Shown piece by piece: positions 17,387 through 25,328 of a DNA stretch of 64,000 nucleotides (within the stretch, counting starts at the first letter, position 1; each line of letters begins with the position of its first letter). The notes under the pieces were generated by a model. The model worked only from the letters and a program-made list of their open reading frames with translations. It had not been told where the DNA came from and ran no database searches. Origin of the DNA: Paractinoplanes toevensis (lineage in GTDB: Bacteria > Actinomycetota > Actinomycetes > Mycobacteriales > Micromonosporaceae); contig NZ_BOQN01000001.1 of NCBI RefSeq assembly GCF_018332695.1, forward strand, positions 62,001 through 126,000. Direction: 5' to 3'. The translations under genes and the position numbers were made by a program.

Positions 17387-18405
17387 TGGGCGGGGTCCAC
17401 CCCGCCGACGTGGGTTTGGCGGAGGCCCGCGCGCTGGTGCGGCGGGCGGTGGACAAGGCCGAGCAGTTGGGCCTGCGCGGTGCGATCGCCGTGGTCGGCG
17501 CGAGCGGCGCACTGGTCACGGCGTCCCGCCTCGATCACGGCGGCCCCGGCGGCATGGCCCGGGCCCGCTCCAAGGCGTGGATCTCGGCAACCCAGCAGAT
17601 CCCCAGCTCGGAGCACCTGCAGCGGATGACCACGCTGCCCGTCCCGATCTCCACCGGCTTCGTGACGGCCTCCCCCGAGGCGCTCTTCCCCGGCGCCGGC
17701 GGCCTGCCGGTCCGCGACGCCGCCGGCACGGTGATCGGCGGCATCTCCGCCTCCGGCGCCACGGTCAGCCCGTTCCTGCCCGCCGGAGTGGCCCCCGAGT
17801 CGGTCAGCGCCGACGGCAAACCGGCCAACCCCGAAGACCTTCTTATCGCGTACGCGATGGGCACGCCCTATGTCGGCCAGCACGGCGACGACGAGGCCCG
17901 GTGGAAAGCCCGTTTCGGGGATCTCGTCATCTCCCCCGAGGCCAGCCTGGGCATGAAGCCGGCCAGTCCGGCAACAGCCCAGGACGAGCTCGACTGGGCC
18001 CTGACCCTGGTCGACCGAGTGCTGGCCGAGGCGACCCGGCAGGGCCTGGCCGTGAGCGTCGCGATCGTGGACCGAGGCGGCGACCCGATCCAGCAGGACC
18101 GCATGGACGGCGCGGTGGCCGGCGGCGTCGAGGTGGCCCTGGCCACCGCAAGCGCCGCCGCCCGCTTCGGCATCCCGAGCGAACACCTGGCCGCGTGGTA
18201 CCCCGCCGACCAGCTGGCAGCACTGCATCCCGCACCACTGCTGGCCGCCCCCGGAGGCCTGCCGATCGAGCTGAACGGCCAGGTAGTAGCCGGCCTGGGC
18301 ATCGGCGGAGCCCAGCCGGCCCGCTGCGCCGCCCTGGCCAGAGAAGCGCTGACCCTGGCGCCAACCATGCCGACCCCACCGACCCGGCCGGCCAACCCAT
18401 CATGA
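17386..18405 (+). CDS. tandem HbpS/GlcG (DUF336)-like protein
   Basis: 339 residues with two similar halves. The first (about residues 8-150) has LAEARALVRRAVDKAEQLGLRGAIAVVGASGALV, then FPGAGGLPVRDAAGTVIGGISASGAT. The second (about 195-325) has WALTLVDRVLAEATRQGLAVSVAIVDRGGDPIQQDRM, then LLAAPGGLPIELNGQVVAGLGIGGA. This is the heme-binding HbpS / GlcG / PduO C-terminal family, normally a single domain of about 140 residues, so this is a duplication fusion. Some members bind haem or a corrinoid; others sit in sugar or glycolate operons with unclear roles. It overlaps the preceding SDR stop by one base. Confidence 0.8.
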   Translation: MGGVHPADVGLAEARALVRRAVDKAEQLGLRGAIAVVGASGALVTASRLDHGGPGGMARARSKAWISATQQIPSSEHLQRMTTLPVPISTGFVTASPEALFPGAGGLPVRDAAGTVIGGISASGATVSPFLPAGVAPESVSADGKPANPEDLLIAYAMGTPYVGQHGDDEARWKARFGDLVISPEASLGMKPASPATAQDELDWALTLVDRVLAEATRQGLAVSVAIVDRGGDPIQQDRMDGAVAGGVEVALATASAAARFGIPSEHLAAWYPADQLAALHPAPLLAAPGGLPIELNGQVVAGLGIGGAQPARCAALAREALTLAPTMPTPPTRPANPS

Positions 18406-18781
18406 CCAGCCCGCACCCGGCAGCCGCCAAAGAAACCACCACATGCCACCTATTTCACCCGGCACCAGTGAGGCCTCACGCGATCTTGAAGACTTCCAGC
18501 AAGGACCGCGCACCAGCTCCCCAAGATCGCCACAAGCGCCACGAGGAAGGCCACGCCGGAGGCCGCGCACCGCTTAACCCCCACGCGATCTTGAGAAGTT
18601 CCAGCAAGGACCGCGCAGCAACTCTCCAAGATCGGGGCAAGCGCCGCGCAGGAAGCCACGCGCAAGGCGCGCTGATCGAGCCCCGCGCGATCTTGAGGAG
18701 TTTCGGCGCGGAGCGCGCTGTAGCTCTTCAAGATCGGCGGTTGGGGCTCTCGGGTGGCGGGTGTGCGATGTGGGGTGTCGA
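18406..18781. other. intergenic region holding three hairpin repeats
   Basis: 376 bases between the SDR operon and the ketopantoate reductase-like gene. Most of it is the repeat array described separately. A 93-codon minus-strand frame (18450-18731) encodes the same peptide three times only because the DNA repeats; I do not count it as a gene. The last 45 bases carry the promoter or run-through for the downstream gene, with no clear motif. Confidence 0.6.
18480..18736. repeat. three tandem imperfect palindromic repeats
   Basis: Three copies of a roughly 50-base palindromic unit at 18480-18530, 18585-18634 and 18687-18736, spaced 105 and 102 bases apart. Each begins GCGATCTTGA and ends CAAGATCG, so each can fold into a hairpin; in the third the stem is longer (GATCTTGAGGAG against CTCTTCAAGATC with one mismatch). 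Between units 1 and 2 the flanking DNA (AAGCGCC..GAGGAAGGCCACGC) is repeated as well. This is a REP/BIME-like intergenic element. It could stabilise or terminate the operon transcript. Confidence 0.75.
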
Positions 18782-19702
18782 GTGATTCGGGTGGCTGTGC
18801 TGGGTTGTGGGGCTATCGGCAGCCTTTATGCCGCTCATCTCAGCCGCTCGGGGGGCGTCGAGGTCTGGGCCGTTGATCCCTGGGCGGCGCACATGGCCGC
18901 TGTCCGGGAAAGCGGGTTGCGGGTCACCGGGCTGGCTGACTTCGTCGCGCCGGTGCACGCCGTTACCGACGCGGCCGAGCTTCCCGCCTGTGACCTGGGC
19001 ATTGTTGCCACCAAAGCGCTTCATACGGGCGCTGCCGTCGCGGCCGCGGCCAAGGCGCTCGCGGACGCCGGGGTGGTCAGCGTGCAGAACGGGGTCGGCA
19101 ACGAGGAGATCATCGCCGAGCATGTTCCCCGGGTCATGCGCGGCACCATCGTCACCGCGGGGGCGGTCACCGCGCCCGGCGTGGTGCGTTACGACGCGCC
19201 GGGTGACTCGTGGATCGGGCCGTTCGAGCCGAGCCCGGCCCGGCCCGACGAGATAGAGCTGCTCGCCGGTCTGCTCAATCAGGGTGGGCTCACCACACAT
19301 GCGGTTGCCGACGCGCGTGGGCCGCAGTGGACGAAAGTCGTGTTCAACGCGGCCACCAGCCCGCTGTCCGCGCTCACCGGCCTCACTGTGGGCCAGGTCT
19401 GCACCGATCCTGGCCTGCGCACCGAGGTGGAGCGGCTGATCGACGAGGCCCTGGAGGTCTGCGCCCGGGCCGGCATCACTCTCACCCGGGATCCGCGCGC
19501 CTCCGTGGAGGAGGCCATCCGGGAGGCGTACGCCCATAAGCCCTCGATGTTGCAGGACGTGCTCGCCCGGCGGGCCACCGAGATCGCCGTGCTCAACGGC
19601 GGTATCGCCGCCGAGGGGCGCCGGACGGGCGTGCCCACGCCGGCCCACGACGCCATGGTTGCGCTGGTGAACGGCCTGGAAAGGTCCTGGCCGGCCGGGT
19701 AG
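18782..19702 (+). CDS. ketopantoate reductase (ApbA/PanE)-like protein
   Basis: 306 residues from GTG (MIRVAVLGCGAIGSLYAAHL). The N-terminal GxGxxG (GCGAIG) binds NADPH. QNGVGNEE is the family's QNG motif, and WTKVVFNAATSPLSALT holds the conserved lysine and asparagine. LARRATEIAVLNGGI and GVPTPAHDAM match the C-terminal substrate site. PanE reduces 2-dehydropantoate to pantoate, but many paralogues in catabolic clusters reduce other 2-oxo acids. Since it lies between a probable sugar-SDR operon and a rhamnoside operon, a catabolic role is as likely as pantothenate synthesis. Confidence 0.85.
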   Translation: MIRVAVLGCGAIGSLYAAHLSRSGGVEVWAVDPWAAHMAAVRESGLRVTGLADFVAPVHAVTDAAELPACDLGIVATKALHTGAAVAAAAKALADAGVVSVQNGVGNEEIIAEHVPRVMRGTIVTAGAVTAPGVVRYDAPGDSWIGPFEPSPARPDEIELLAGLLNQGGLTTHAVADARGPQWTKVVFNAATSPLSALTGLTVGQVCTDPGLRTEVERLIDEALEVCARAGITLTRDPRASVEEAIREAYAHKPSMLQDVLARRATEIAVLNGGIAAEGRRTGVPTPAHDAMVALVNGLERSWPAG

Positions 19703-19785
19703 CCGACACAAGTTGGAAATGGTCCGGTCAAGCCATGGACATCAGCCGCACCGGTCCCCTATGTTCTCAAGTAATTCAGAAATCG

Positions 19786-19804
19786 GCTTTCACGATGTGA
19801 AAGC
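19786..19804. promoter_or_regulatory. perfect 19-bp operator palindrome before the rhamnoside operon
   Basis: GCTTTCACgatGTGAAAGC: 8-base arms around a 3-base centre, 68 bases before the first gene of the operon. Length and arm shape are right for an IclR-type dimer pair or a LacI-type dimer. A 14-of-19 match lies next to the IclR gene at 15800-15818. It is the strongest regulatory signal in this 170-base intergenic region, which is also AT-richer than the surroundings. Confidence 0.7.
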
Positions 19805-19872
19805 GGCGGCTGACAAAGCGCCCGAATACCTCATTCTTTTCATGTCTTCTCTTCCTCAAGAGGAGTTCGTTC

Positions 19873-20865
19873 ATGACTTTTCTCCGCCGGCGCCCGTTCC
19901 GCGCCTTGGCCGTCGCCCTTGCCACCACTCCTCTCCTGCTCGCCGCGGCCTGCAGCCACGCCAGTGACACCCCGGCCGGCAGCACCGAGTCGGGCAGCAC
20001 CAAGGCACTGCCCAAGACGCTGGTGTTCTCCCCGCTCTCGCTCGCCCCGCCGGCCCTCAAGGGCCTCTCCGAGGGCGTCAAGGGCCTGGCCTCCGGGCAG
20101 GGCTGGGAGGTGATCGTCCAGGACCCCAACTTCGACGCCACCAAGCAGGTGCAGCAGCTCAACGAGGTGATCAGCTCGGGCCGGGCGGGCGCCGCCTGGA
20201 TCCTCGCGGTCGCCCCCAAGTCGCTCGGCGACCTGATCAGGACGGCCCAGTCGAAGGGGGTGCCGCTGCTGGTCAACGGCAAGCCCGACGAGTACGGGTT
20301 CTCCGGCCCCCAGCCGGGCATCACGTTCGACTACATCGACTACACGGCCGGCGGCAAGGCCCTCGGTGAGCAGCTCGGCAAGTGCATCACCGAGAAGAAC
20401 GGCGGCACCGGCAAGGTCCTCTACGTGGCCAGCCAGGAGGGCACCGCGGGCAAGCAGGAGTTCGACACCGCCGCCGCCGAGGCGTTCAAGGCCGCCGCGC
20501 CGAACGCGACCCTGGCGCAGACCGTCGTCGCGGTGGACCGGGCCAAGGCGCAGACCGACATCGGCAACGCGCTGCAGGGCAACCCCGATCTGGCGGGTGT
20601 GTTCTCGGCCAACGACGAGGGCGCGCTCGGCGCCATCGGCGCCTTCAACGCGGCCGGTAAGAAGCTCAACTGCGTCACCGACTTCGGCGGCAACGACGAG
20701 GTCCTCAAGAACGTCAAGGACGGCAAGATCTACGCCTCGGTGGCGCTGCAGTTCAACGACGACACGGCCCAGTCGTTCAACACCCTCGTCAAGATGCAGG
20801 CCGATCCGAAGGCCAACGGCGAGGTTCTGATCGTCCCGCAGAAGACCTTCACCCAGGGCAGCTGA
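19873..20865 (+). CDS. sugar ABC transporter substrate-binding lipoprotein
   Basis: 330 residues. A basic N-terminus (MTFLRRRPFRALAV) is followed by a hydrophobic core and the lipobox LAAAC, so the mature protein is lipid-anchored. The rest is a Peripl_BP_4 / RbsB-type two-lobe fold: FDATKQVQQLNEVISSGRAGAAWILAVAPKSL, LLVNGKPDE, VLYVASQEGTAGKQEF, and AGVFSANDEGALGAIGAF. These proteins bind sugars for CUT2-type importers. The rhamnosidase at the end of the operon suggests a rhamnose-containing glycoside or a rhamnose-like sugar as ligand. It is the first gene of the operon. Confidence 0.9.
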   Translation: MTFLRRRPFRALAVALATTPLLLAAACSHASDTPAGSTESGSTKALPKTLVFSPLSLAPPALKGLSEGVKGLASGQGWEVIVQDPNFDATKQVQQLNEVISSGRAGAAWILAVAPKSLGDLIRTAQSKGVPLLVNGKPDEYGFSGPQPGITFDYIDYTAGGKALGEQLGKCITEKNGGTGKVLYVASQEGTAGKQEFDTAAAEAFKAAAPNATLAQTVVAVDRAKAQTDIGNALQGNPDLAGVFSANDEGALGAIGAFNAAGKKLNCVTDFGGNDEVLKNVKDGKIYASVALQFNDDTAQSFNTLVKMQADPKANGEVLIVPQKTFTQGS

Positions 20866-20875
20866 GGCAGAGGAA

Positions 20876-21901
20876 ATGACCGTGACCATCGCCGCCGCGA
20901 AAGCGGTCAACGCCGAGAAGGACAAGGATCCGGCGCTCATCCGCTGGCTGATCTTCGTACGGGACCGGGGGATCTTCGTCCTGTGGGCCGTGCTGCTGAT
21001 CGCGTTCAGCATCTGGGCCAGCCCGTACTTCGCCAGTCTCGACAACGGGATCCTGATCGCCAACGCCGCCGCCCTCACCGCGATCTTCGCGGCCGGCATC
21101 GCCGTCGGCATCATCTGCGGCGCCCTGGATCTCTCGATCCCGGGCACCGCGGCCCTGGCCGGTTGCGTCTGCGGCTGGCTGATCACGCACGGCACGCCGA
21201 CCGGCCTGGCGATCGTGGTCGCCCTGGTCCTCGGCGGGTTCGTCGGGCTGATCAACGGCCTGATCTCGCTGCGCGGCTTCAACCCGATCATCGTCACCAT
21301 CGGCACCCTGTCGGTGATGAGCGGGGCCGCGGCGGGCATCGCCGGTGGCTACACGATCTCCGGGCTGGACTCGCTGGTCTTCATGGGCACCGACCGGTTC
21401 GCGGGGCTACCGGCCCCGGTCTGGATCACCGCGGCGCTGTTCGCGTTGCTCACGGTCTTCCTCACCCGCACCCGCGACGGCATCCGGATGATGGCGGTCG
21501 GCGGCAACGCCGAGGCGGTCCGCCGCTCCGGCATCCATGCCGACCGCTACAAGGTGCTCGGCTTCGTGATCAGCGGGTTCTGCGCGGCGCTCGGCGGCCT
21601 GGTGACCACCGCGCTGGTCACCGAGGCCAACCCGGCCGCCAACGTCAGCATCATCTTCAACGCGCTCACCGCGGTCGCGCTGGCCGGTGTCTCGCTGGCC
21701 GGTGGGCGGGGCTCGCTGCCCCGGGTGCTGGTCGGCGCGCTGATTCTCGGCACCATCTCGAACGCGCTGACCATCAAGGGCGTCTCGCCGTACTGGGCGA
21801 CCGCCACCACCGGCCTGCTGCTGCTCGGCTCGCTCGCCGTGGAGAAGTGGGTGTCGACCACCGTGTCCCGCCGGCTCGTGCAGCACGAGGTGAAACGATG
21901 A
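20876..21901 (+). CDS. sugar ABC transporter permease (RbsC/FrcC type)
   Basis: 341 residues with about nine to ten membrane helices, starting at FVLWAVLLIAFSIWASPYF. The BPD_transp_2 family signature is seen in AAGIAVGIICGALDLSIPGTAALAG, LINGLISLRGFNPIIVTIGTLS, GIRMMAVGGNAEAVRRSGIHADRYK and GLLLLGSLAVEKW. It is the usual length for a CUT2 permease, which works as a homodimer. It lies 10 bases after the binding protein and overlaps the ATPase start by 4 bases. Confidence 0.93.
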   Translation: MTVTIAAAKAVNAEKDKDPALIRWLIFVRDRGIFVLWAVLLIAFSIWASPYFASLDNGILIANAAALTAIFAAGIAVGIICGALDLSIPGTAALAGCVCGWLITHGTPTGLAIVVALVLGGFVGLINGLISLRGFNPIIVTIGTLSVMSGAAAGIAGGYTISGLDSLVFMGTDRFAGLPAPVWITAALFALLTVFLTRTRDGIRMMAVGGNAEAVRRSGIHADRYKVLGFVISGFCAALGGLVTTALVTEANPAANVSIIFNALTAVALAGVSLAGGRGSLPRVLVGALILGTISNALTIKGVSPYWATATTGLLLLGSLAVEKWVSTTVSRRLVQHEVKR

Positions 21902-22692
21902 CCGCGACCGCCTTGGAACTGAGCAACATCGACATGCACTACGGGTACGTCCGGGCGCTGGACGGCATCGACATCGCGGTGCGTCAGGGCGAGGTGCTCG
22001 GCCTGCTCGGCGACAACGGCGCCGGCAAGTCGACGCTGCTCAAGGTGATGTCCGGGGCGCACCAGCCGACCAGTGGCGAGATCCGGGTGCACGGCACCGC
22101 GGCGACGTTCGGCTCCCCCGCCGACGCCACCCACGCCGGCATCCAGATGGTCTACCAGGACCTCGCACTGGTCGACGCGCAGGACATCGCCACCAACCTC
22201 AACCTGGGCCGGGAGATCCTGCGGCGGGGCCCGCTGGGCTGGCTCGGTTTCGTCGACCACAAGGCCCAGCGTCGTCGCTCGGCCGCCGAGTTGGAGAAGC
22301 TCGGGGTCCGCACGGCGGCGGTGACCCGGCCGGTGGAGATGCTTTCCGGCGGCCAGCGTCAGGTCGTCGCCCTGGCCCGGGGTGCCACCCGGGTGAACGG
22401 CGAGCAGAGCGGCATACTGCTGCTGGACGAGCCGACCGCGGCGCTGGGTTACGAGCAGACCCAGCAGGTGCAGTCGCTGATCCGCCGGCTGGCCGACCAG
22501 GGCGTGGCCTGCGTGCTGGTCACCCACAACCTGCCCCTGGCGATGGCGGTCTGCGACCGGATCGCGGTGCTCAACCGGGGTCGCAAGGTCGCCGACATCC
22601 CGGCCGCCGAGACCGAGAACGACCATCTCGTCGGCTGGATCACCGGCGCCCGCGCGTCGATGTTCGCCCCCGCGCCGGAGGCCGCGGCATGA
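21898..22692 (+). CDS. sugar ABC transporter ATP-binding protein (single-domain, FrcA type)
   Basis: 264 residues. Walker A is GDNGAGKST, the Q-loop is MVYQDLAL, the signature is LSGGQ, Walker B is GILLLDEPTAALG, and the switch histidine is in LVTHNL. It has one ABC domain, like FrcA of the fructose transporter, not two like RbsA or XylG. A larger frame upstream that ends at the same stop is the wrong frame of the permease. ATGA overlap upstream and downstream shows tight coupling with the permease and the oxidase. Confidence 0.93.
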   Translation: MTATALELSNIDMHYGYVRALDGIDIAVRQGEVLGLLGDNGAGKSTLLKVMSGAHQPTSGEIRVHGTAATFGSPADATHAGIQMVYQDLALVDAQDIATNLNLGREILRRGPLGWLGFVDHKAQRRRSAAELEKLGVRTAAVTRPVEMLSGGQRQVVALARGATRVNGEQSGILLLDEPTAALGYEQTQQVQSLIRRLADQGVACVLVTHNLPLAMAVCDRIAVLNRGRKVADIPAAETENDHLVGWITGARASMFAPAPEAAA

Positions 22693-24047
22693 GGCTGTTC
22701 CTGCGCGGCTTCGCCGGTTATGAACAGGCCCGGGTCGGCCGGGTCTTCAACCACCGCCGGCCGGATCGCTACCCGGCCGCCGTTCTCCTCGCGGAGAGCG
22801 CCGACGATGTCGCCGACGGCGTGCGGCTGGCCGCCGAGCGGGGCTGGCCGGTCAGCGTCCGCTCCGGCGGTCACTCCTGGGCGGCCTGGAGCGTCCGCGA
22901 CGACGCCCTGCTGATCGACCTCGAAGGACTCAATTCCCTCGCGTACGACGAGGAGAGCGGCATTGCCGTCGCCGGCCCCGCCGTGCGGGGTGGCCGCGAG
23001 CTCGCGCCTTTTCTCGCCGAGCGCGGCCGCGCGTTCCCCGGCGGGCACTGCCCGACCGTCGGCATCGGCGGGTTCCTGCTGCAGGGCGGCCAGGGCTGGA
23101 ACAGCCGGTCCAAGGGCTGGGCCTGCGAGAGCGTGGTCGCCGTCGACGTGGTGACCGCGTCCGGTGAGCGGCTCCGCTGCGACGCGAGCCAGAACAGCGA
23201 CCTCTACTGGGCGGCCCGCGGCGCCGGACCGGGTTTCCCGGCCATCGTCACCGCGTTCCACCTGCAGACCTACCCGGCCTACCCGCACCTGTGGCACGAC
23301 ACCTGGTCGTTCTCGCTCGACGATGGCGAGGCCCTGCTGTCCTGGATGCATGAGCTGCTGCCGAAGCTGGACCGCCGGGTCGAGCCGGTCATCGCCGCCA
23401 CCCGCCTGCCCGGTGTGCCGCTCGACGAGGGCGTCGCCCATCCCGGCACGGTCCTGCTGCTGCACACCACCGCCATGGTGTCGAGCCCGGAGGAGGCCGA
23501 CGAACTGCTGCGGGTCTTCGACAGCTGCCCGGTGCCGAAGATCGGGCACGTGCGCGGCGAGACCAGTCTCGCCCAGGAGGGCGACGCCCAGGAGGAGCAG
23601 AGCCCCGAGGGTCACCGGTACGCGGTCGACTGCACCTGGACCGACGCGCCCGCCGAGCGGCTCGCCCCGCCGCTGCTGCGGCTGTGGCGGGAGCTGGACA
23701 CCACCCACTCGTTCTCCATCTGGTACGGGTGGGCGCCGACCCGGCCGCTGCCGGACATGGCGTTCTCGGTCGAGGGCAACGTCTACATCGCCACCTACGT
23801 GGTCTACGAGGACCCGGCCGACGACGAGAGGTACCGCACCTGGGTGCACGAGCGGACCGCGGCCATCGCGGCCGACGGCGGCGCCGGCGTCTACCTCGGC
23901 GACACCGACTTCACCGGCCGGCAGGACCGCTTCCTCTCCGACGCCAACTACCGGCGGCTCGAGGAGATCCGGGCCGCCCGGGACCCGGACGGCCGGTTCG
24001 TGTCCTATCTGGCGGCCGACCCGGCCCGGCTCAACGTCCATGGCTGA
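22689..24047 (+). CDS. berberine-bridge-type FAD oxidase, probable bicovalent flavin
   Basis: 452 residues. The FAD-binding type 4 (PCMH) domain covers about residues 28-200: YPAAVLLAESADDVADGVRLAAERGWPVSVRSGGHSW and GGHCPTVGIGGFLLQGGQGWNSR. His62 (SGGHSW) and Cys121 (GHCPTVG) match the two residues that hold FAD by 8-alpha-histidyl and 6-S-cysteinyl bonds in this family. The BBE tail near the C-terminus reads FLSDANYRRLEEIRAARDPDGRF. Relatives oxidise sugars (glucooligosaccharide oxidase, and AknOx on a deoxysugar) or alkaloids. In a rhamnoside operon I infer oxidation of the glycoside sugar or the aglycone, producing H2O2. Confidence 0.88.
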   Translation: MRLFLRGFAGYEQARVGRVFNHRRPDRYPAAVLLAESADDVADGVRLAAERGWPVSVRSGGHSWAAWSVRDDALLIDLEGLNSLAYDEESGIAVAGPAVRGGRELAPFLAERGRAFPGGHCPTVGIGGFLLQGGQGWNSRSKGWACESVVAVDVVTASGERLRCDASQNSDLYWAARGAGPGFPAIVTAFHLQTYPAYPHLWHDTWSFSLDDGEALLSWMHELLPKLDRRVEPVIAATRLPGVPLDEGVAHPGTVLLLHTTAMVSSPEEADELLRVFDSCPVPKIGHVRGETSLAQEGDAQEEQSPEGHRYAVDCTWTDAPAERLAPPLLRLWRELDTTHSFSIWYGWAPTRPLPDMAFSVEGNVYIATYVVYEDPADDERYRTWVHERTAAIAADGGAGVYLGDTDFTGRQDRFLSDANYRRLEEIRAARDPDGRFVSYLAADPARLNVHG

Positions 24048-24459
24048 AGCCCGGCTCGACCACGTCGGGCTGTCTGTGCACGACCTGGACGCGGCGGCCG
24101 AGTGGTACTGCGCCGCGTTCGGTTACCGCCGCGAGCTGGCTCTGCGGGTCGACCCGATCGACCTGGACATCGTCATGCTGCTGCACCCGGCGCACGGCGA
24201 CCGCCTCGAACTGCTGCACCGGCCGGGCTCGGTGGCCGGCCTGCGGCCCGCGAACCCGGCCGAGGCGGCGCTCTCCGAGGCGTACGGGCATATCGCCTTC
24301 GATGTTGTTGATCTTGACGCCGATTACCAGCGGATCGTCGGGCTCGGCGCGCGGGCCGTGCTGGAACCCCGGCCGTCGCCGGAAGTGGGCGTGCGGATGG
24401 CCTTCGTCGCCGACCCCGAGGGCAACCTTGTCGAATTGATGCAGAGGGGGCACCCGTGA
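24040..24459 (+). CDS. VOC (glyoxalase/dioxygenase) family protein
   Basis: 139 residues with two beta-alpha-beta-beta-beta repeats typical of the vicinal oxygen chelate fold: LDHVGLSVHDLDAAAEWYCAAFGYRREL at the start and GHIAFDVVDLDADYQRIVGLGARAV, then MAFVADPEGNLVELMQ at the end. Likely metal ligands are His8 (DHVGL), Glu in RLELLH, His in GHIAF and Glu in NLVELM, a complete set, so it may be an active metalloenzyme (lyase, isomerase or epimerase). The start overlaps the oxidase stop by 8 bases. It probably acts on the oxidised product of the preceding enzyme, by position. Confidence 0.85.
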   Translation: MAEARLDHVGLSVHDLDAAAEWYCAAFGYRRELALRVDPIDLDIVMLLHPAHGDRLELLHRPGSVAGLRPANPAEAALSEAYGHIAFDVVDLDADYQRIVGLGARAVLEPRPSPEVGVRMAFVADPEGNLVELMQRGHP

Positions 24460-25328
24460 GCCGAGTCCTCGGCCTGTCGGCCGGCAACGCCGGCGGCAGT
24501 GCGGAAATCGTGCTGTGCACCGCGCTCGGCGCGATCGGCGGCGCCGGCGCCGACCTCGTCCGGCTGGCCGACCTCGATCTGACCTCGGCCGGCGACCTGG
24601 ACTGGCTGTGGGAGAAACTGGTCGACGCCGACGCGCTGATCGTCAGCACCCCGATCATGTCGCGGACGGTCTCGGCCAACCTGAAGCTGCTGGTCGACCG
24701 CCTGCTCGGCCCGAACGCGGACGCCGCGATCATCGAGCAGCTGGTCGCGCTGCGCCGCTCCGGCACCGAACCGGCCGTCCCGTTCCGGGTCGACGAGCGC
24801 GTGCTGCGGCCGCGGGTGGCCGGCTTCCTCGCGGTCGGCGGCTCACTGACGCCGCAGTGGAAGACCCTGGCTCTGCCGCTGCTGCACACGGTCACCTTCT
24901 CCATGCACATCGCCGTGGTCGACCAGGTGGCGTTCGGCGGCGCCGGCACCCCGCAGTCGATCCTGCTCGACGACGACGCCCTGGAGCGGGCGGCCCGGCT
25001 GGGCGCGAATGTGGCGAGCCAGCTCGGCAAGGCCTTCGACGACGTCGACTACCTGGGCGAGCCGGGCCTGTGCCCGCTGTGCCATCTCAACGTCGTCGAA
25101 CTGCACGGCACCGACGCGGCCTGCGCGACCTGCGGCGCCCGCGGCCGGCTGCGGCCCGACGGCTCGATCGAGTGGACCGATCTGACCACGTCGGTGCTGA
25201 CCATGGCGGAGAAGCGGGCCCACGGCGCCGAGATCCAGGAGACCGCCGCCCGCCACCACCCACTGGCCGCCGAAATATCCGCGCGCAGGTCGAAGATTCC
25301 GGCATTCGAGCCGGTGACCCCGCGATGA
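24456..25328 (+). CDS. NAD(P)H-dependent FMN reductase fused to a C-terminal zinc ribbon
   Basis: 290 residues from GTG. The N-terminal flavodoxin-like fold (about 1-185) has VLGLSAGNAGGSAE for the FMN phosphate, DADALIVSTPIMSRTVSANLKLLVDRL, and AGFLAVGGS. Enzymes of this fold reduce FMN or pass electrons from NAD(P)H. After it comes CPLC (Cys206, Cys209) and CATC (Cys223, Cys226), a four-cysteine zinc-ribbon or rubredoxin-like knuckle, then a 60-residue charged tail. Such a fusion is uncommon. It overlaps both neighbours by 4 bases, so it is a fixed part of the pathway, perhaps supplying reduced flavin or moving electrons to a partner. Confidence 0.82.
   Translation: MSRVLGLSAGNAGGSAEIVLCTALGAIGGAGADLVRLADLDLTSAGDLDWLWEKLVDADALIVSTPIMSRTVSANLKLLVDRLLGPNADAAIIEQLVALRRSGTEPAVPFRVDERVLRPRVAGFLAVGGSLTPQWKTLALPLLHTVTFSMHIAVVDQVAFGGAGTPQSILLDDDALERAARLGANVASQLGKAFDDVDYLGEPGLCPLCHLNVVELHGTDAACATCGARGRLRPDGSIEWTDLTTSVLTMAEKRAHGAEIQETAARHHPLAAEISARRSKIPAFEPVTPR

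Noticed and set aside
18450..18731. 93-codon minus-strand frame with three repeated peptide units
   Set aside because: The peptide repeat is produced by the DNA hairpin repeats; no ribosome site or family match.
18480..18736. CRISPR array
   Set aside because: Only three units, internal palindromes of about 50 bases, spacers that are themselves partly repeated, and no cas genes.
24515..25324. 1149-residue rhamnosidase frame
   Set aside because: The first 270 codons are the wrong frame of the FMN reductase gene; the real start is the ATG overlapping that gene's stop.
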